Part shown: positions 49,456-61,080 of the stretch, piece by piece | Layout of the letters: each line of letters begins with the position of its first letter | How positions within the stretch are numbered: position 1 is the stretch's first letter | DNA from: Powellomyces hirtus | Lineage: Eukaryota; Chytridiomycota; Chytridiomycetes; Spizellomycetales; Powellomycetaceae | Direction of reading: 5' to 3' | Assembly (NCBI GenBank): GCA_025526995.1 | Contig: JAHLKG010000006.1 | Location: 806,001-870,000 of the forward strand | Length of the DNA: 64,000 bases | Made by a program: the position numbers and the translations under genes | The notes under the pieces: generated by a model | The model's database searches: none | What the model was told of the DNA's origin: nothing | Seen by the model: the letters and a program-made list of their open reading frames with translations, nothing else

Positions 49456-51808
49456 ATGTTTCAGCGGAGTACACAACGAGGGGGAAGCGGCATAGGAAAA
49501 GGCAGGGGCCGCCCGTTATGGGATGGAGACGATCCTTTGGAAGATGACGATACCGAGATGTCCGCCCCACCTCCGAAACGACGCTTCCTGGGCTTGGGCG
49601 ACGACGATGACGCAGACCATCACCTCAACCGAATGTCAAATGCAGGGCAAACAGCTGATGGGCCGGAATCACGAATGGGCGGTTCCGCTGCACCTGCAGT
49701 TAATGACGAAGAAGATGAACTGGATGCGTTCATGGCCGGTATCAATGCAGAAATCAAGCATCAGGAAACGGCGCCTACAGCGCCAAAACCACGAGCAGCA
49801 CCCGAAGAACTCCAGGAAGAAGACCATATGGAGAGTTATGTCAAACTCATGAAGAATAGAGGCGTTGTGATTGGCAAAAGTGGTCCTGCGGATGTACATC
49901 GCGAAGTGGATTCTGATGAAGAGGTCTACGCCACGGCACGCGCGGTGGACGCCGCGATGGGCGAACTGGACGAAGGCGGGGACCTTCAAGGAGATGTGCG
50001 GCGGCGGGACATCGAACCGCTCGCGGCAGTTGATCACTCAAAGATAGAATACCAGGAAATTGCAAAGGATTTCTACGAGGAACATCCGGACATTGCGGCA
50101 CTGACTGAAGCGGATGCAGTAAAGATTCGGGCCCAATTGGACATGCGGGTTCGCGGTGCGGATGTCGCGAAGCCCTGTATATCGTTCGCGCATTTCGGAT
50201 TCGATGAGGCGCTCATCAACGTCATCCGCAAACACGGATACACGGAGCCAACGGGAATTCAGCGGCAAGCCGTCCCGGTTGCTCTTGGTGGCCGCGACAT
50301 TATCGGCATTGCGAAAACGGGAAGTGGCAAGACAGCAGCATTCATATGGCCCATGCTGGTCCATATGATGGATCAGGAAGAACTCGTCAAGGGTGATGGC
50401 CCAATCGGCCTCATCCTCGCACCCACCCGAGAACTCGCGCATCAGATCTACATTGAAGCCAAAAAGTTTGCCAAAGCTTATTCCCTCAAAGTCTCGGTCG
50501 TGTATGGTGGCGCACCGAAAGGGGATCAATTCAAGGAACTGCGCGCGGGAGGCGTGGAGATCCTGGTTGCGACGCCTGGCCGTCTCATTGATCTCGTTAA
50601 AATGAAAGCGACCAACCTTCATAGAGTATCCTATCTGGTGCTCGACGAAGCTGACAGAATGTTTGACTTGGGGTTCGAGCCTCAGGTTCGCTCCATCTGC
50701 AATTCTGTTCGTCCCGACCGCCAGACTCTCCTCTTCAGTGCCACCTTCAAGAAGCATATCGAACGGCTTGCTTCCGATATTCTCACCGATCCGGTCCGCA
50801 TCAGCATTGGCGCAGCAGGCACGGCCAATGCCGACATCACGCAGGTCGTCCAGGTGCTGCCGGACGACGGATACAAATGGAACTGGCTCACAACCCGAAT
50901 CGTCCAGTTCTCGGTCAATGGGGCGGTTCTCATCTTCATTGGTCGGAAAACAGGCGTTGATCAGCTTGCGGAGAGCTTGAATGACGCGGGATTCCATTGT
51001 CGACCGCTGCATGGCGATATGCCGCAGCATGAGCGAGACGCAGTTGTGAGAGATTACAAGGCTGGAAAGTTCAAGATCCTAGTCAGCACAGACGTCGCTG
51101 CCAGGGGACTCGACATCAAGTCCATCAAGACCGTTGTCAACTATGATGGTAAGTGTGTTATTTGCGCTCGTGCTGAATGATATGAGCGGCACTAACGAGG
51201 TTTTCCTGGCACTAGTCGCGAAAGATATCGATTCTCACATCCATCGTATCGGCCGAACCGGTCGCGCCGGTGAAAAGGGCACAGCCTACACACTCGTAGC
51301 AGCAACAGAAGATCGATTCGCCGCCGAACTGGTCACCAACTTGCAAGACGCGAACCAGCCCATCCCGGAGGACCTCCTTACCGTCGCCCTGAAGAACCCG
51401 CGGTTCAAGAAATCGCGAGACAGAGGCGCAGGGGGAGGATTTAAAGGCCGCGGAAGAGGTCGCGGGCGAGGTGGACGGGGAGGCGGGAGAGGCGGAGGTG
51501 CTTTTAGTGGGGGCTCCAATCCCAACATGGCACCGTTAGGCAGAGGAGGCATTGGACATGCACCATCACCACCATCTTCAAATTACCCCAACAACCGCCG
51601 TGTCCCACCACCATCTCAACATGCGCCACCACCGCCGCGCCATTTCATGGCGTTTCAACGAGCTGCCTCGTCACAAGGAAGCTCGACATCTTTCATCGGT
51701 ACACATCACCAACAGTCATCAACACATGCGCCACCTCGTCAATCTCCAGCACAGAATCACCAATCACCACCTCCCCATCCTGAGCGTAAACGAAGATGGG
51801 ATGCGTGA
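49456..51808 (+). CDS. DEAD-box RNA helicase, DDX42-like
   Basis: Two exons (49456-51148, 51216-51808) give 761 aa. The acidic N-terminal third ends with a segment like the DDX42/DDX46 group (MESYVKLMKNRGVVIGKSGP; YEEHPDIAALTEADAVKIRA). Helicase motifs: TGIQRQAVPVALGGRD (Q), [55 protein letters not shown] and HRIGRTGRAG. The C terminus is Arg/Gly-rich (RGRGRGRGGRGGGRGGG), then Pro/His/Gln-rich, ending KRRWDA. DDX42 associates with the U2 snRNP in animals; here the role is inferred. The single intron lies between motifs V and VI. Confidence 0.9.
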
Positions 51809-52395
51809 GTCTTACCATAAATATACCAATCTGTTTCCAGGCACCCATCCGATGCCCAGTGTGCCTGCCTTTCTTTTGCTCTGTCTGCTACCTTCTTGAT
51901 AATTGTGTTTGCTTGATCCTGTTTGTCGCTTTATGAAGGCATTGCTTGCACAAATCATCGCGTTTTGTCCATGTATTTGGCAGACACGGCTCCATGAGGT
52001 CGGAAGGTGCACTGTAGAGAATTACAAGCATTACACATCCCAAGGCGTTGTAAAGAGGTCGAGTAACTTGCAACCAAAAGCTGCACGTATACCCTTCCCT
52101 TTTCTATGACTCTAATCACAGCGAAGCTAGTGTCTCCAGGCATGATTACAGACTCCGGGGCTTTTCATCGATGCTCCAGAGCGACCTGAAATGATCGGTT
52201 GGAGACTTCCCCAATGCGCCAATCTTTCAAAACATACGGTCAACTTTGGTAAAATGTTTGATTGACATACCGATCACATGCTCTCCATGTGATCGCAGAA
52301 AGAACACTTCATGCAAGGATGCATCGAGCCAGTGCAAATAGAGAACCAAAAGTTGTACTATGTATGAGGGGAGAGAACGCAGGCGCATCACAAAA
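51809..52395. other. Convergent spacer, no gene seen
   Basis: About 590 bp between the 3' ends of the helicase and bZIP genes. Frames here are short and overlap on both strands. Confidence 0.4.
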
Positions 52396-54042
52396 TCAAT
52401 ACATCGGGCGCGGTATCGAGTCTCCAGACATAGGAGACAATGTATGGGAACGTTGCTGTCGAGACGGAGACGGTTCCAGCTGCTGTTGGCGTTGCGGGGA
52501 CTGTTGTTGTGAGGGGTGTCGCTGTTGTTGTTGCTGGTGTGGTTGCAGTTGCTCTTCTTGAGCAGCGTTTCCGTCATTTTTTGGCGGTGCGTTCGGGGGT
52601 TGTTGAGAGAACTGGCAAGGCGCGGGATGAAGGATATGGTTAACGAAAGTCCGTCACAAAGGTAGATCAAGGAGTATATAGTGTACCTGAGGCGACGTGG
52701 AAATATACTGCTGAATGACATTACAAGTGCAGTTCTGATGAAGCAGTAACTGACTTTTGAGAACCATGACTTCCTCCTTGAGCTGCGAGATGATAGCTTG
52801 CAACTGACGGTTGGTCTGCCCGACTTCGGCCGACTTGACTTCAAGGTCCTGCAGCCATTGTTTCTTCTTCATGCGGCACTTTGAGGCCGCAAGTCTGTTT
52901 CGCTCCAGGAAGCGCTTTCGCTTGTCATCCTGTTCTTCCTCGGTTGGTGGCGTACGGCGTTTGATGCCAGGTTTCAAGTCACTGCCGTCCTCGCTGCTAC
53001 CAATGTTGCGTTTCTGATCGACGGGCGACGCCTGAAGTGTGCTGGTGGTGCTGATTGCAGAAGCTCGGCGGTTGGTTAGCAGATTGCCCGGTGCCACAGA
53101 TGACGGATACACAGCTAGCGGGTCGATCGTGTGTTCTAGATGCGACTTTTGATGTTGATACATCTGTTGTTGCTGTTGCACAAGATGTGCAGCTTGCTGT
53201 CGCTGGAACTGCTGCTGAGCCGTTAGCGGTATTTGCATTGTAGTTTCCATAAATGACAACTGTTGTTGTTGATGTTGCTGCTGATGAAATTGGAGATCGG
53301 TGTTGGGGAATTGAAGCGAGTCAACTAGATTGACATGTGTCGAAGGCGCTTGGATGCGCTGCCGTTTTGCTGGCAACTGCAACCCGAATGAGTGCGGTTG
53401 CAGCACCTGCTGTGAGACCACTGCACCTGTGGCGAGGAGGTCCGGCACCTCATTTGCCATGCCATACATGCTGGCATGGAAGTTATGGCAGTTTTCGCCA
53501 GCAGGAGCCACTGGCGGCGATGTTGTGATAGGGATCGGCGTAGAATCTGATGTGCTCGGACTGCTGGACGGGGTGGGCAAAACGGTGGCAACATTTGCTC
53601 TTGGGAACGCTTCGGAAGGGTTGGAAAAGTTGGTAGCATTCCAGGTGAGGGAGACACCGGTTGCTGCAAGCACTGCCGCATTCGCGTCAGCCGTCGTTGC
53701 TGCCGTGATGCCGTCTGCCGTGATTGACGACATATTCGTGTTCATCGGGTCATCGAGCTTTTCATTGAAGCTTAATTCGAACGGATTGAAGTTGCCAGAT
53801 ATGTACGAGGTGATCAAACCAGGCGTAAACTTGAAGTTGACACATTCTTGCAAAAAGCGGGTGGGCGTTGCAATTTGAGAGTCTATCAAGAAAAGCGACC
53901 GGGGAAATTGATCAATCTTTGCGCTGTACGAGTTCATCTACACGCTAACAAGCTTACCAGTGCCACCGTCGAGGAACCCTACGTCTGACTGTAGGAGCGA
54001 GGGAGTTGGTAGAGCATCGGTGAGGAGAGACATGGAAGACAT
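52396..54042 (-). CDS. bZIP transcription factor, ATF/CREB type
   Basis: Three exons (54042-53958, 53882-52687, 52611-52396) give 498 aa in phase. The N terminus begins MSSMSLLTDALPTPSLLQSD, then TPTRFLQECVNFKFTPGLIT. Long Gln-rich runs follow in the middle (HQQQHQQQQLSFM; QQQFQRQQAAHLVQQQQQMY). The bZIP region has the basic segment RKRFLERNRLAASKCRMKKK, containing the NxxAAxxCR DNA-contact signature, and a leucine zipper starting LQDLEVKSAEVGQTNRQLQA. The third exon adds another Gln/Pro tail (QPHQQQQRHPSQQQSPQRQQ) ending PMY. It is most like fungal Atf1/AtfA stress regulators; the target genes are unknown. Confidence 0.88.
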
Positions 54043-55037
54043 GTTTCTCCCAGAGTTGGCGACCGGATGCCGGGACAAGCAACCAAAGGAGCAAGGAATG
54101 CAATGGTAATAAGCGTGGGTGAGGACACTGTGACAAGACAGGGACCGAGCGGACAGAGAGAAGATACTTGGACAGAGTATTGGGCGAAACGCAGAGAAGG
54201 GTTCTTGGCGCAAGGAAAAAGGGAGTTCGCCAAGAAAAAAAAAGGGAACGAGTGGGCGCAAGGGGAAGGAAGGGAAGGAACGACGGTGGGTGCAGCGTTC
54301 GTGATATACAAATATCCAGACAACCGACGACGACACGCAAGTCCAACGAGTCAAAAGCGAACGAGTGAAAAGCGTCAAAAGAAAGTAGGACTCCCCTAGT
54401 AGTGTTACTTAGTTAGTAGTTCTCTAGTATGATAGTAGGAAGTACAAGGAGGTTGGCCAAGCGTGGCTTCGCAGTCGTTCCCCATCCACCATTTTCTCCA
54501 TCCATGTCCCACTATTAAACCCGACTGTATCGATATATCTCGCCATTGCCCACGCTTCCCTTTTCCTAGCAGCCACTCACTCATCTCACTCCGAGTCGTC
54601 GTTCTCGCCTTCCGCCGGTTCTGGGCCCCCTTGGAATGCCTGCAATCAGGGTCTACCGCCACTTTGGCCATCTTGGCAACTACATACGTCATGATTTCTC
54701 CAACTAAACCCCAATATTCGATCTGCGTCCGCAAAGCCGTCCGTGAAATCGAACCTTGTCGTTACCAGCGATCTCTTCTTGGCCATTTGTCCACCACCCA
54801 CAGATCCCGTGACTCCCCGCCTCTTGCTGACATCCGAGCCTAGATCTGGGGGCAGCTCGCTTTTGACCTCGTGTCTGTCAGTATACCGTACAGTGCGTGC
54901 ATGCTACTGAAATCTCGCAAACCCTCAAGCCAAACCACACCTGATCGTCAATGGTAAGATCACTCTCCGTATTGCCAGACTTCCCCTTGTACCACACGGG
55001 CTTAACCTCACTGCATCTGCTTTGGTCACTGTAAAAC
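54043..55037. other. No gene seen (about 1 kb)
   Basis: Upstream of the bZIP gene. Frames are open on both strands around 53938-54400 but are shadows of each other without recognised content. The putative Ty3 LTR begins at the right-hand edge. Confidence 0.4.
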
Positions 55038-55390
55038 TGTCATATGCCCCGCGTCCAAAGATACTATTTTCCAAGCCACTGGTTCAATTTCTGAAGGACG
55101 CGGATCGAAGTTAGCTAAGGAATGGCTGAAACAAGCCTCATCCCACCTCATTATCACATGCATCCTGAAATAAGGATAATGCGTGTCTTTGTACACGGTG
55201 AACTCACCGCTGTATCCGCGATAAGAAAAGCAGCTTAATAGTTGTCGCAATAAGCGGAAATGGGTGCAAAGTATAAATAGTAGAGTACTTCCCGCTCCCT
55301 TCTAAAGAAATATATGGTCTTCTGAACCCACACTTGTGTTCTATTCCTTGTTCTATTTGACCTAAGACACTGAAAACCACTCGTATTACA
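55038..55390 (+). mobile_element. Putative 5' LTR of Ty3/gypsy element
   Basis: Right end is well supported: ...CGTATTACA directly followed by a primer binding site. The left end is placed at TGTCATATGCC (55038), the best TG candidate, giving about 353 bp. The left end is a guess because the matching 3' LTR is not in the window. Confidence 0.5.
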
Positions 55391-55402
55391 TGGTAGCACC
55401 AC
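55391..55402 (+). other. Primer binding site (initiator tRNA-Met type)
   Basis: TGGTAGCACC immediately follows an LTR end in ACA. It matches nine of ten bases of the Ty1 primer site TGGTAGCGCC, which pairs with the 3' end of initiator tRNA-Met. Confidence 0.75.
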
Positions 55403-55450
55403 TTCATTGATCTCGGTTATCCTCACTATTGTTATTCTTTACACCATCTC

Positions 55451-58267
55451 ATGTCGACCGCAAGGATCAAAGCATCTATCACTGCATTAGTGGCAGCGGC
55501 CACGGCTGCTGCCGCTGCCTTGCCAGCCGGAACGGCACCTTCGCCTCCGTTATGGATTGCACCAGTGTCAGCTCCAGCCGGCGGCTGGCCCGCTGCTAGT
55601 GAGACTCAAGCGGCTCGTACTGCCATGGAGGCAGCTCGCGCCGATACTTTGCGTTATAAACGCCAGCAGGATCTAGAAGTGATTGATCGATTTGTTACCT
55701 ACCATCAAAATACTTACCCTATCCTGAATCGTATTCACAATGGGATCGACGAGCTCACTTACCTTACCCGACATGTACCAACTACGTTGTCAGCTGAAGT
55801 CAATGTCTGGCATGCCCAATATATGCTATTGATGGTGGCTTTGCCGGCTGCCCCAACGGAAGGCCCGTTGGAATCGTGGGTTTCTGGATTCCTCTATTGA
55901 TGCGCACCAAAAAACGTTACAGTTCGATTACACGCGGAGATTCGTGCTGCTTCTTTGAAAACATCGCTTGAAGACTATATTTGCTATATCGAACGCCGAC
56001 TCCACTTGGAAGCATTAGCCATCCGTGCCAATGGCGCCTATATGGAACGCCCAATGACGAATCATGAACTTGTTGACCTGTTCAAGTTGGGTTTATCTCG
56101 TCACCCTCGATACAACCAATATCTGGTACACTCGATCGAACAATATGCCACAAACACGCTTACTAGTGATCGAACGCAGATTGATTTCCCGACCGCAGTT
56201 ACGGTCACCCGCAATGCGTTCAACGCCAAAGGTCTAACCAACCATGATCTAATGGCTACGCAATGGACATGGTCTTCTCCAACAAGTTCGCCCGGTAATC
56301 GGTCTACGCCTTACTCACGACGAGGCCGTAATACTCCTCCGACGACTCCTAATCGTCAACAAGGACCACCTCGCACCCCAACTCGGAGGCAATCAAATAT
56401 AGCCGCCGATCCTCAGACCCCTCAGACGCTGTGCCCACAAAGATAGGAGCCACAATCACAACGACGTCAGGGTAATCAAGGAAGGTCTTCCAGTTCCAAT
56501 CGCATGTTTTGCACTTGATGTGGTTGTACGAATCATCGAGCCAAAGACTGTTTTGCCAGACAACATGCTGATGGAACGCCTCTTGATGATACCGCTGCAT
56601 CTTTAGGCCGACGGGTGAAAACAGAATCTATAACGGATTTTCTGAACGGTTGGGACCAATAAGGGACTCTGTATCCCAACCACATCAAGTATCCCGCTTC
56701 TGATCTTCCATTTTGCCCACGTCTCCTATCTGCCATCAATCAAAAATGTCCAAGTCAAACTTCGAATTCTTCGGCTCCATCATGGATGATCACTGTGAAG
56801 ATCGCTGGCAAAATCATTCCTGCTTTACTTGATACCGGCTGCAACACTATGGTGATGCAACCTCGTTTTGCCTATGATATGAAACTTTTGACCACTCCAC
56901 TACCTAAACCCTATCAAGTCCACACTGCCGCCGAAGAGCATGTGCTAACGATTGACACAACTACGGAGCAGCCTGTGGATGCATTCAATGCGAATACCGA
57001 CACTTTCGAATGGATTGCCACTTTTAAGTTCGAGATTGCTCCTATTGGCCTTACTTGTATTCTGGGTCTCCGCTTTTTCGAAGCGATCGGCAATCATTAC
57101 GTTACGACATCTATTCGCCCTCATCATATAGAATTCAAGATGAATGGACGAGACTCTAAAATTATCACCCTTCGAGACTTTCATTACGACAAAGAACCGG
57201 ACTCCTTTGTTCGACGTGTTTCAGCTTATCAATTGAAACACATAAGTCCCGAACAGGATTGCCCCCGTCAACAACCATATAAAGGCCTCTCCTCGGTTAC
57301 AACCAGAAGATTCAATAACGAACTCGCCGGGAATAAATACGTAGAGGCCTTCGCGATTCATGTCTGCCCGTGTTCTTCCGTTAATAACAATTCTACTTCT
57401 ACCTTGTGGCCAACATTCCTTGATGAAGTTATGCTGAAATTTCAGGATACATTGTTCACCGAACCTGAGCACTTACCACCCAATCGAGGCGATGACAACT
57501 TTCATATTGACCTCTTGCCGAACACACAACCTGTGTTTCAACAACTACGTCCTTTATCCCAAATACATCTAAAGGAACTACGTGCTCAACTCGACCACTT
57601 ATTGAAGAAAGGATGGATCCAACATTCCAAATCACCTTGGGGCGCCTCTGTTGTTTTCGCTGTCAAGAAGAACGGGGGTCTTTGAGTTTGTTGGGACTAT
57701 CGAGGCCTTAATTCCGTTACAAAACGTGATTGAACTCCCTTACCAAATCCATGAGAAATGCGCGATTGTATCTTGGGAAGCAAGTCTTTTCGCTTATCGA
57801 CCTCAAAGATGCGTACCACTGCCTTTTAATTGCACCTGAGGATCGTGAAAAGACAGCTATTCGAACGCATTTTGCCCTTTTCGAATATGTGGTTATGCCT
57901 TTTGGGTTATGCAATGCTCCGGGAGCTTTTCAACGACTGATGAATCGAGTTCTTGGTGACTTATACGATGTCACTGTTATTTGTTATCTCGACGATATTC
58001 TCATCTTTTCCGATACTCCCGAGCAACATGCGGATCACCTCTTGGAAGTCTTTACTCAGTTACGAGAACATGACCTTTATGTCAACATTGACAAATGTCA
58101 TTGGGGCAAGCCGGAAGTTGAGTTTTGCGGCCATATGTTTAGTGCTGAAGGCATGCGAATTTCCCCAGAAAAAACGGAAATTGTTCGCAATTGGCCGTTA
58201 CCTGCAACAACTCAACATATTCGCCAGTTTCTTGGTCTCTGCAGCTATTTTATTGATTATATCGAAC
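55451..58267 (+). mobile_element. Decayed Ty3/gypsy retrotransposon, interrupted at its 3' side
   Basis: Gag begins MSTARIKASITALVAAATAA, breaks with a stop at about 55900 and resumes at LEDYICYIERRLHLEALAIR. A pol frame follows with an aspartic protease (ALLDTGCNTMVMQPRFAYDM) and reverse transcriptase: QLDHLLKKGWIQHSKSPWGA, then a TGA and frame breaks where the VDYRGLN motif should be. The frame recovers at FSLIDLKDAYHCLLIAPEDR, MPFGLCNAPGAFQRLMNRVL and YLDDILIF. It stops at FLGLCSYFIDYIE, directly against the LTR end at 58268. RNase H and integrase are absent from this side. Several stops and frameshifts make it non-functional. This copy is older than the element inserted into it. Confidence 0.9.
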
Positions 58268-58506
58268 TGTTGGTCTGAGAGTATCTGAGTAGATAGTTGA
58301 GGAAGCTTTAGGGTAGTTGACTGAGCAGAACAACGAAGTATCTTAATCCCGCTCTACTGGAGAAAAAGAGAAAAGTCCCACCGATATATTAAGTGTGGAA
58401 GGAAAACTACTTATATCGGAGTTGATCACGTGGGTTCACGTGATCACGTAATACGCCCTGCAATGGCGCAGTTGTGACTCGAGGACAGAGTCTGTACGTG
58501 CTAACA
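58268..58506 (-). repeat. 3' LTR of the copia-type element
   Basis: On the plus strand it begins TGTTGGTCTGAGAG and ends CGTGCTAACA, so on the element strand it runs TGTTAGCACG...CAGACCAACA: a terminal inverted TGTT/AACA pair typical of copia LTRs. CGAAC (58263-58267) just outside is the candidate 5-bp target duplication. Confidence 0.82.
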
Positions 58507-58514
58507 CCCCCACT
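58507..58514 (-). other. Polypurine tract
   Basis: On the element strand AGTGGGGG directly precedes the 3' LTR; on the plus strand it is CCCCCACT. This is the expected plus-strand priming site and fixes the LTR boundary. Confidence 0.75.
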
Positions 58515-58622
58515 CAGACCTGTCAGTCTGGCAGTGAGAGAGTTGCTCTATCTACTTTTACAACACAGCCCCGCGCCCACCCCCAAACACCCCCATTTAT
58601 TTCATTTTTAAAGATACGAGGA

Positions 58623-59310
58623 ATGGCCAGGGTACGTCTATGAGATCCGCACCAAAGAGGCGTACGTTTCTAATTATGTGCTGGTGTAGTTGTCAGGTTC
58701 GGGCAAAGCAAAGCAGACGGCGAGAAAGACAGGACCACCGGTAACCGCTCCTGCGACGACCACAGCTCCTGCTGTGCCGTCGTCAGTGGTGCCCTCTGCG
58801 CCACAGGGAGGCGCACCCGCTGCGGGGTTGTCCCGAGCGGAGACTCGAACGATGTCGGCAGCGCATGCCCGACAGTTCCACCGGAAGGACCGTCAAGGGG
58901 TCCTTGAACGTCACATCGAGCAGGCGAAAGACCGGGTAAAAGACCGGGCGAGGTCTGGTACGCCTCTGGGTCGCGCACGGGCGACCGGGACGCTTGATGG
59001 ACTGAGGTCCATACTAGAGGACCGGCGGAGCCAGAAGCTGGCGGTTGGGAAGGGCAAGGATACGGCCCAGGCGAAGAAGAGGGCTGCGGACAAGAAGTCT
59101 GCAGCGGAGGTGAAGAGGATGTGGGACATCCTGGAGCGTGAAGCTCCATATAATGATGAGGAAGAGGAGGAGGAGGGGGCAGCCGAGGAGTTGGAGGGAC
59201 CATCGGGTTCTTCAAGCCGACGCTCACCCTCAAGCGATGAGGATGATGGAGGAGGGGCAGGCCCATCCTCCTTGGGAGGCATTGCTTCGGGTTCCGCAAT
59301 TGCGGTGTAG
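58623..59310 (+). CDS. Antisense accessory gene in the retrotransposon, H3-tail-like N terminus
   Basis: Two exons, 58623-58631 (ATGGCCAGG) and 58690-59310, separated by a 58-bp intron with GTACGT donor, TCTAAT branch-like site and GTGTAG acceptor; the phase agrees and the product has 209 aa. It begins MARLSGSGKAKQTARKTG: the KQTARK is identical to histone H3 residues 4-9. The rest is charged: a Pro/Ala/Thr stretch, then a basic region (GTPLGRARATG, KDTAQAKKRAADKKSAAEVK), REAPYND and a long acidic run, and a Ser-rich acidic end (SSSRRSPSSDEDDGGGAG). No known domain. It lies wholly between the RNase H end and the LTR and runs opposite to gag-pol. The sense frame here is also open but gives Pro/Ser/His-rich text. 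I judge the plus strand to be the coding one. Confidence 0.6.
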
Positions 59311-59329
59311 TACCCAAGGTAAGCCAGTG

Positions 59330-61080
59330 TTGTGAGTAATTCTCCTGACATTCAGCAAGTAACACTTGGGTTCGGTGTGCTTCCGTAGGCGCGCCCTCAT
59401 TGCGTATTCTTTCATCAAATATATGAGTTCCATTCGTAATCCTCAGGACAGTGTCTTTATGTTTGACAGTTGGGAAAGGCTTCGTAAAGATGTCCGCCAG
59501 TTGATCGTCCGTATTGGTGTCAATGATTTCGATAATTTGCTTTGCGAACAAATCGCGTATAGCGTGGTACCAAACGTCGATGTGTTTGGTGCATTGGTTG
59601 ATAGCCTTAGACTGAATCAAGGCCCCGGCGCTCTGATGATCGACATGGAGAGGGACTGGTCGAGATTTGTAATCCGGTTGAGGTCCCAAAACTTCCGCCA
59701 AGAGTTGGTGTAGCCATTTGGCTTTGTTGTGGCCGGTACTGGCAGCTATATACTCCGCTTTGGTCGTACTTTGGGCGGTGCACTTCTGCTTGCTGCTTTT
59801 CCACAGAACAGGAAACCCATTGTAAAGGGCCAAAATACCTGTAGTGGAAGTCCGGTCGGTGAGTTCTCCGGCATAATCCGCATCCGTGAATACGCGTAGG
59901 CCACGCGGATCATTTCGTTCGGATGTAAACTTGAGGGCATAATCGCGGGTACCCTTCAAATGGCGGAAAATGCACTTAACATTGTTCCAGTCGGAGTTGG
60001 TAGGTGCGGCAATGCGGCGCGCAACGTAACCAACTGCAGTGGCGATATCCCATCGCCATGTGATGGAGGCCCAAGTGAGGACCCCCACTGCTTCCTGATA
60101 CATTTTCAGATTCGTGAATGGGGTCGAATCCTCCAGTTGTTGGTTACGCGCTGATACGGTGTACGGAGAGGAGGCCGGATGGCAGTCGCTCATGCGGAAT
60201 TGTGCGAGAGCGTCGTCGATGTACTTGACATTTGAGATTTCGAGGGTACGAACAGGAGAGTCAAAGTCATATTTGTAGACGAGACCAAGGTGACTGGTTA
60301 CGCGACCTTGTTCCGTAAACTTGAACTTCGAATGTAGCTCCATTTTGCTGTTTGTCAGAATCTCCTGATCCTTCGCTGCAATCAGCAGGTCGTTGACAAA
60401 GACCATAATAAGGACCAAGTTGTCGTTCGACGGAGGTGTACGGTCGTCTGTCGCGTACTTGAAAAAGATACACGGGCATACAGAAACCGCTTCGTAGCGG
60501 AGCTTCAACAGTGCAGTCTTCAAGGTCTCATACCAAAGAAGAGGTGATTGCTTCAGGCCGTAGAGAGCTTTCAGTAGCTTCAGGACCCAATCGCCTTTGG
60601 GGTGATCCGGATCTTCGAATCCCTCAAACTGCTTGATATAGATATCCTTATCAATATCGCTGTTAAGGAAGGCGGTGACAGCGTCCATACTGTGGATGTC
60701 CAGCCCGTGCTGGACACAATACGCCAAGAAGAGGCGTAGTGCTGTGAATGGTAGCGTTGGTGAGTATGTATCACCAAAGTCGTGACCGGGTTGTTGAGAG
60801 AAGCCTTGAGCCACTGCTCTGGCTTTGAACTTGTTAAAGGTGCCATCGGGATTGACCTTCGTTCAAAAGACCCATGTTGTTCCGATCACGCGCTTGTTAT
60901 GTGGACGCTTCGTGAGTTCCCATGTACCGTTATCGACCAGGGATTGGTACTCAATGCGTGCAGCCTTGAAAAATTCCTCCTTCTAGGGGTTTTCATCGCT
61001 TGCTTCCATGTCATGGCGTCTTCGTTGATTGTTGCTTGAGTCCGCGCGCGGGCGGCGTATGCAGCAATGGGGTCATTTTG
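59330..61080 (-). pseudogene. Copia reverse transcriptase and RNase H (damaged)
   Basis: On the minus strand: ARIEYQSLVDNGTWELTKRP (the usual start of copia RT), a TGA after TTWVF, then KFKARAVAQGFSQQPGHDFG, TLPFTALRLFLAYCVQHGLD, MDAVTAFLNSDIDKDIYIKQ and LKALYGLKQSPLLWYETLKT. The catalytic box reads FVNDLLIAA in place of the usual YVDDLLI. RNase H follows with DADYAGELTDRTSTTG, TKAEYIAAS and HIDVWYHAIRDLFAKQIIEI. After RITNGTHIFDERIRNEG the frame stays open to 58670, but that tail is antisense to the accessory gene and is probably not RT-RH protein. In-frame TGA, a one-base shift near 60985 and the FVND change argue that this copy is dead. Confidence 0.9.

Noticed and set aside
50038..51030. 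Minus-strand 330-codon ORF inside the DDX42-like gene
   Set aside because: It is the antisense shadow of an unambiguous helicase with all motifs on the plus strand.
58670..59330. Proline/serine/histidine-rich 200-residue extension of copia pol
   Set aside because: It follows the normal end of RNase H and is the reverse strand of a better protein candidate with a consensus intron. Its composition looks like an antisense shadow.
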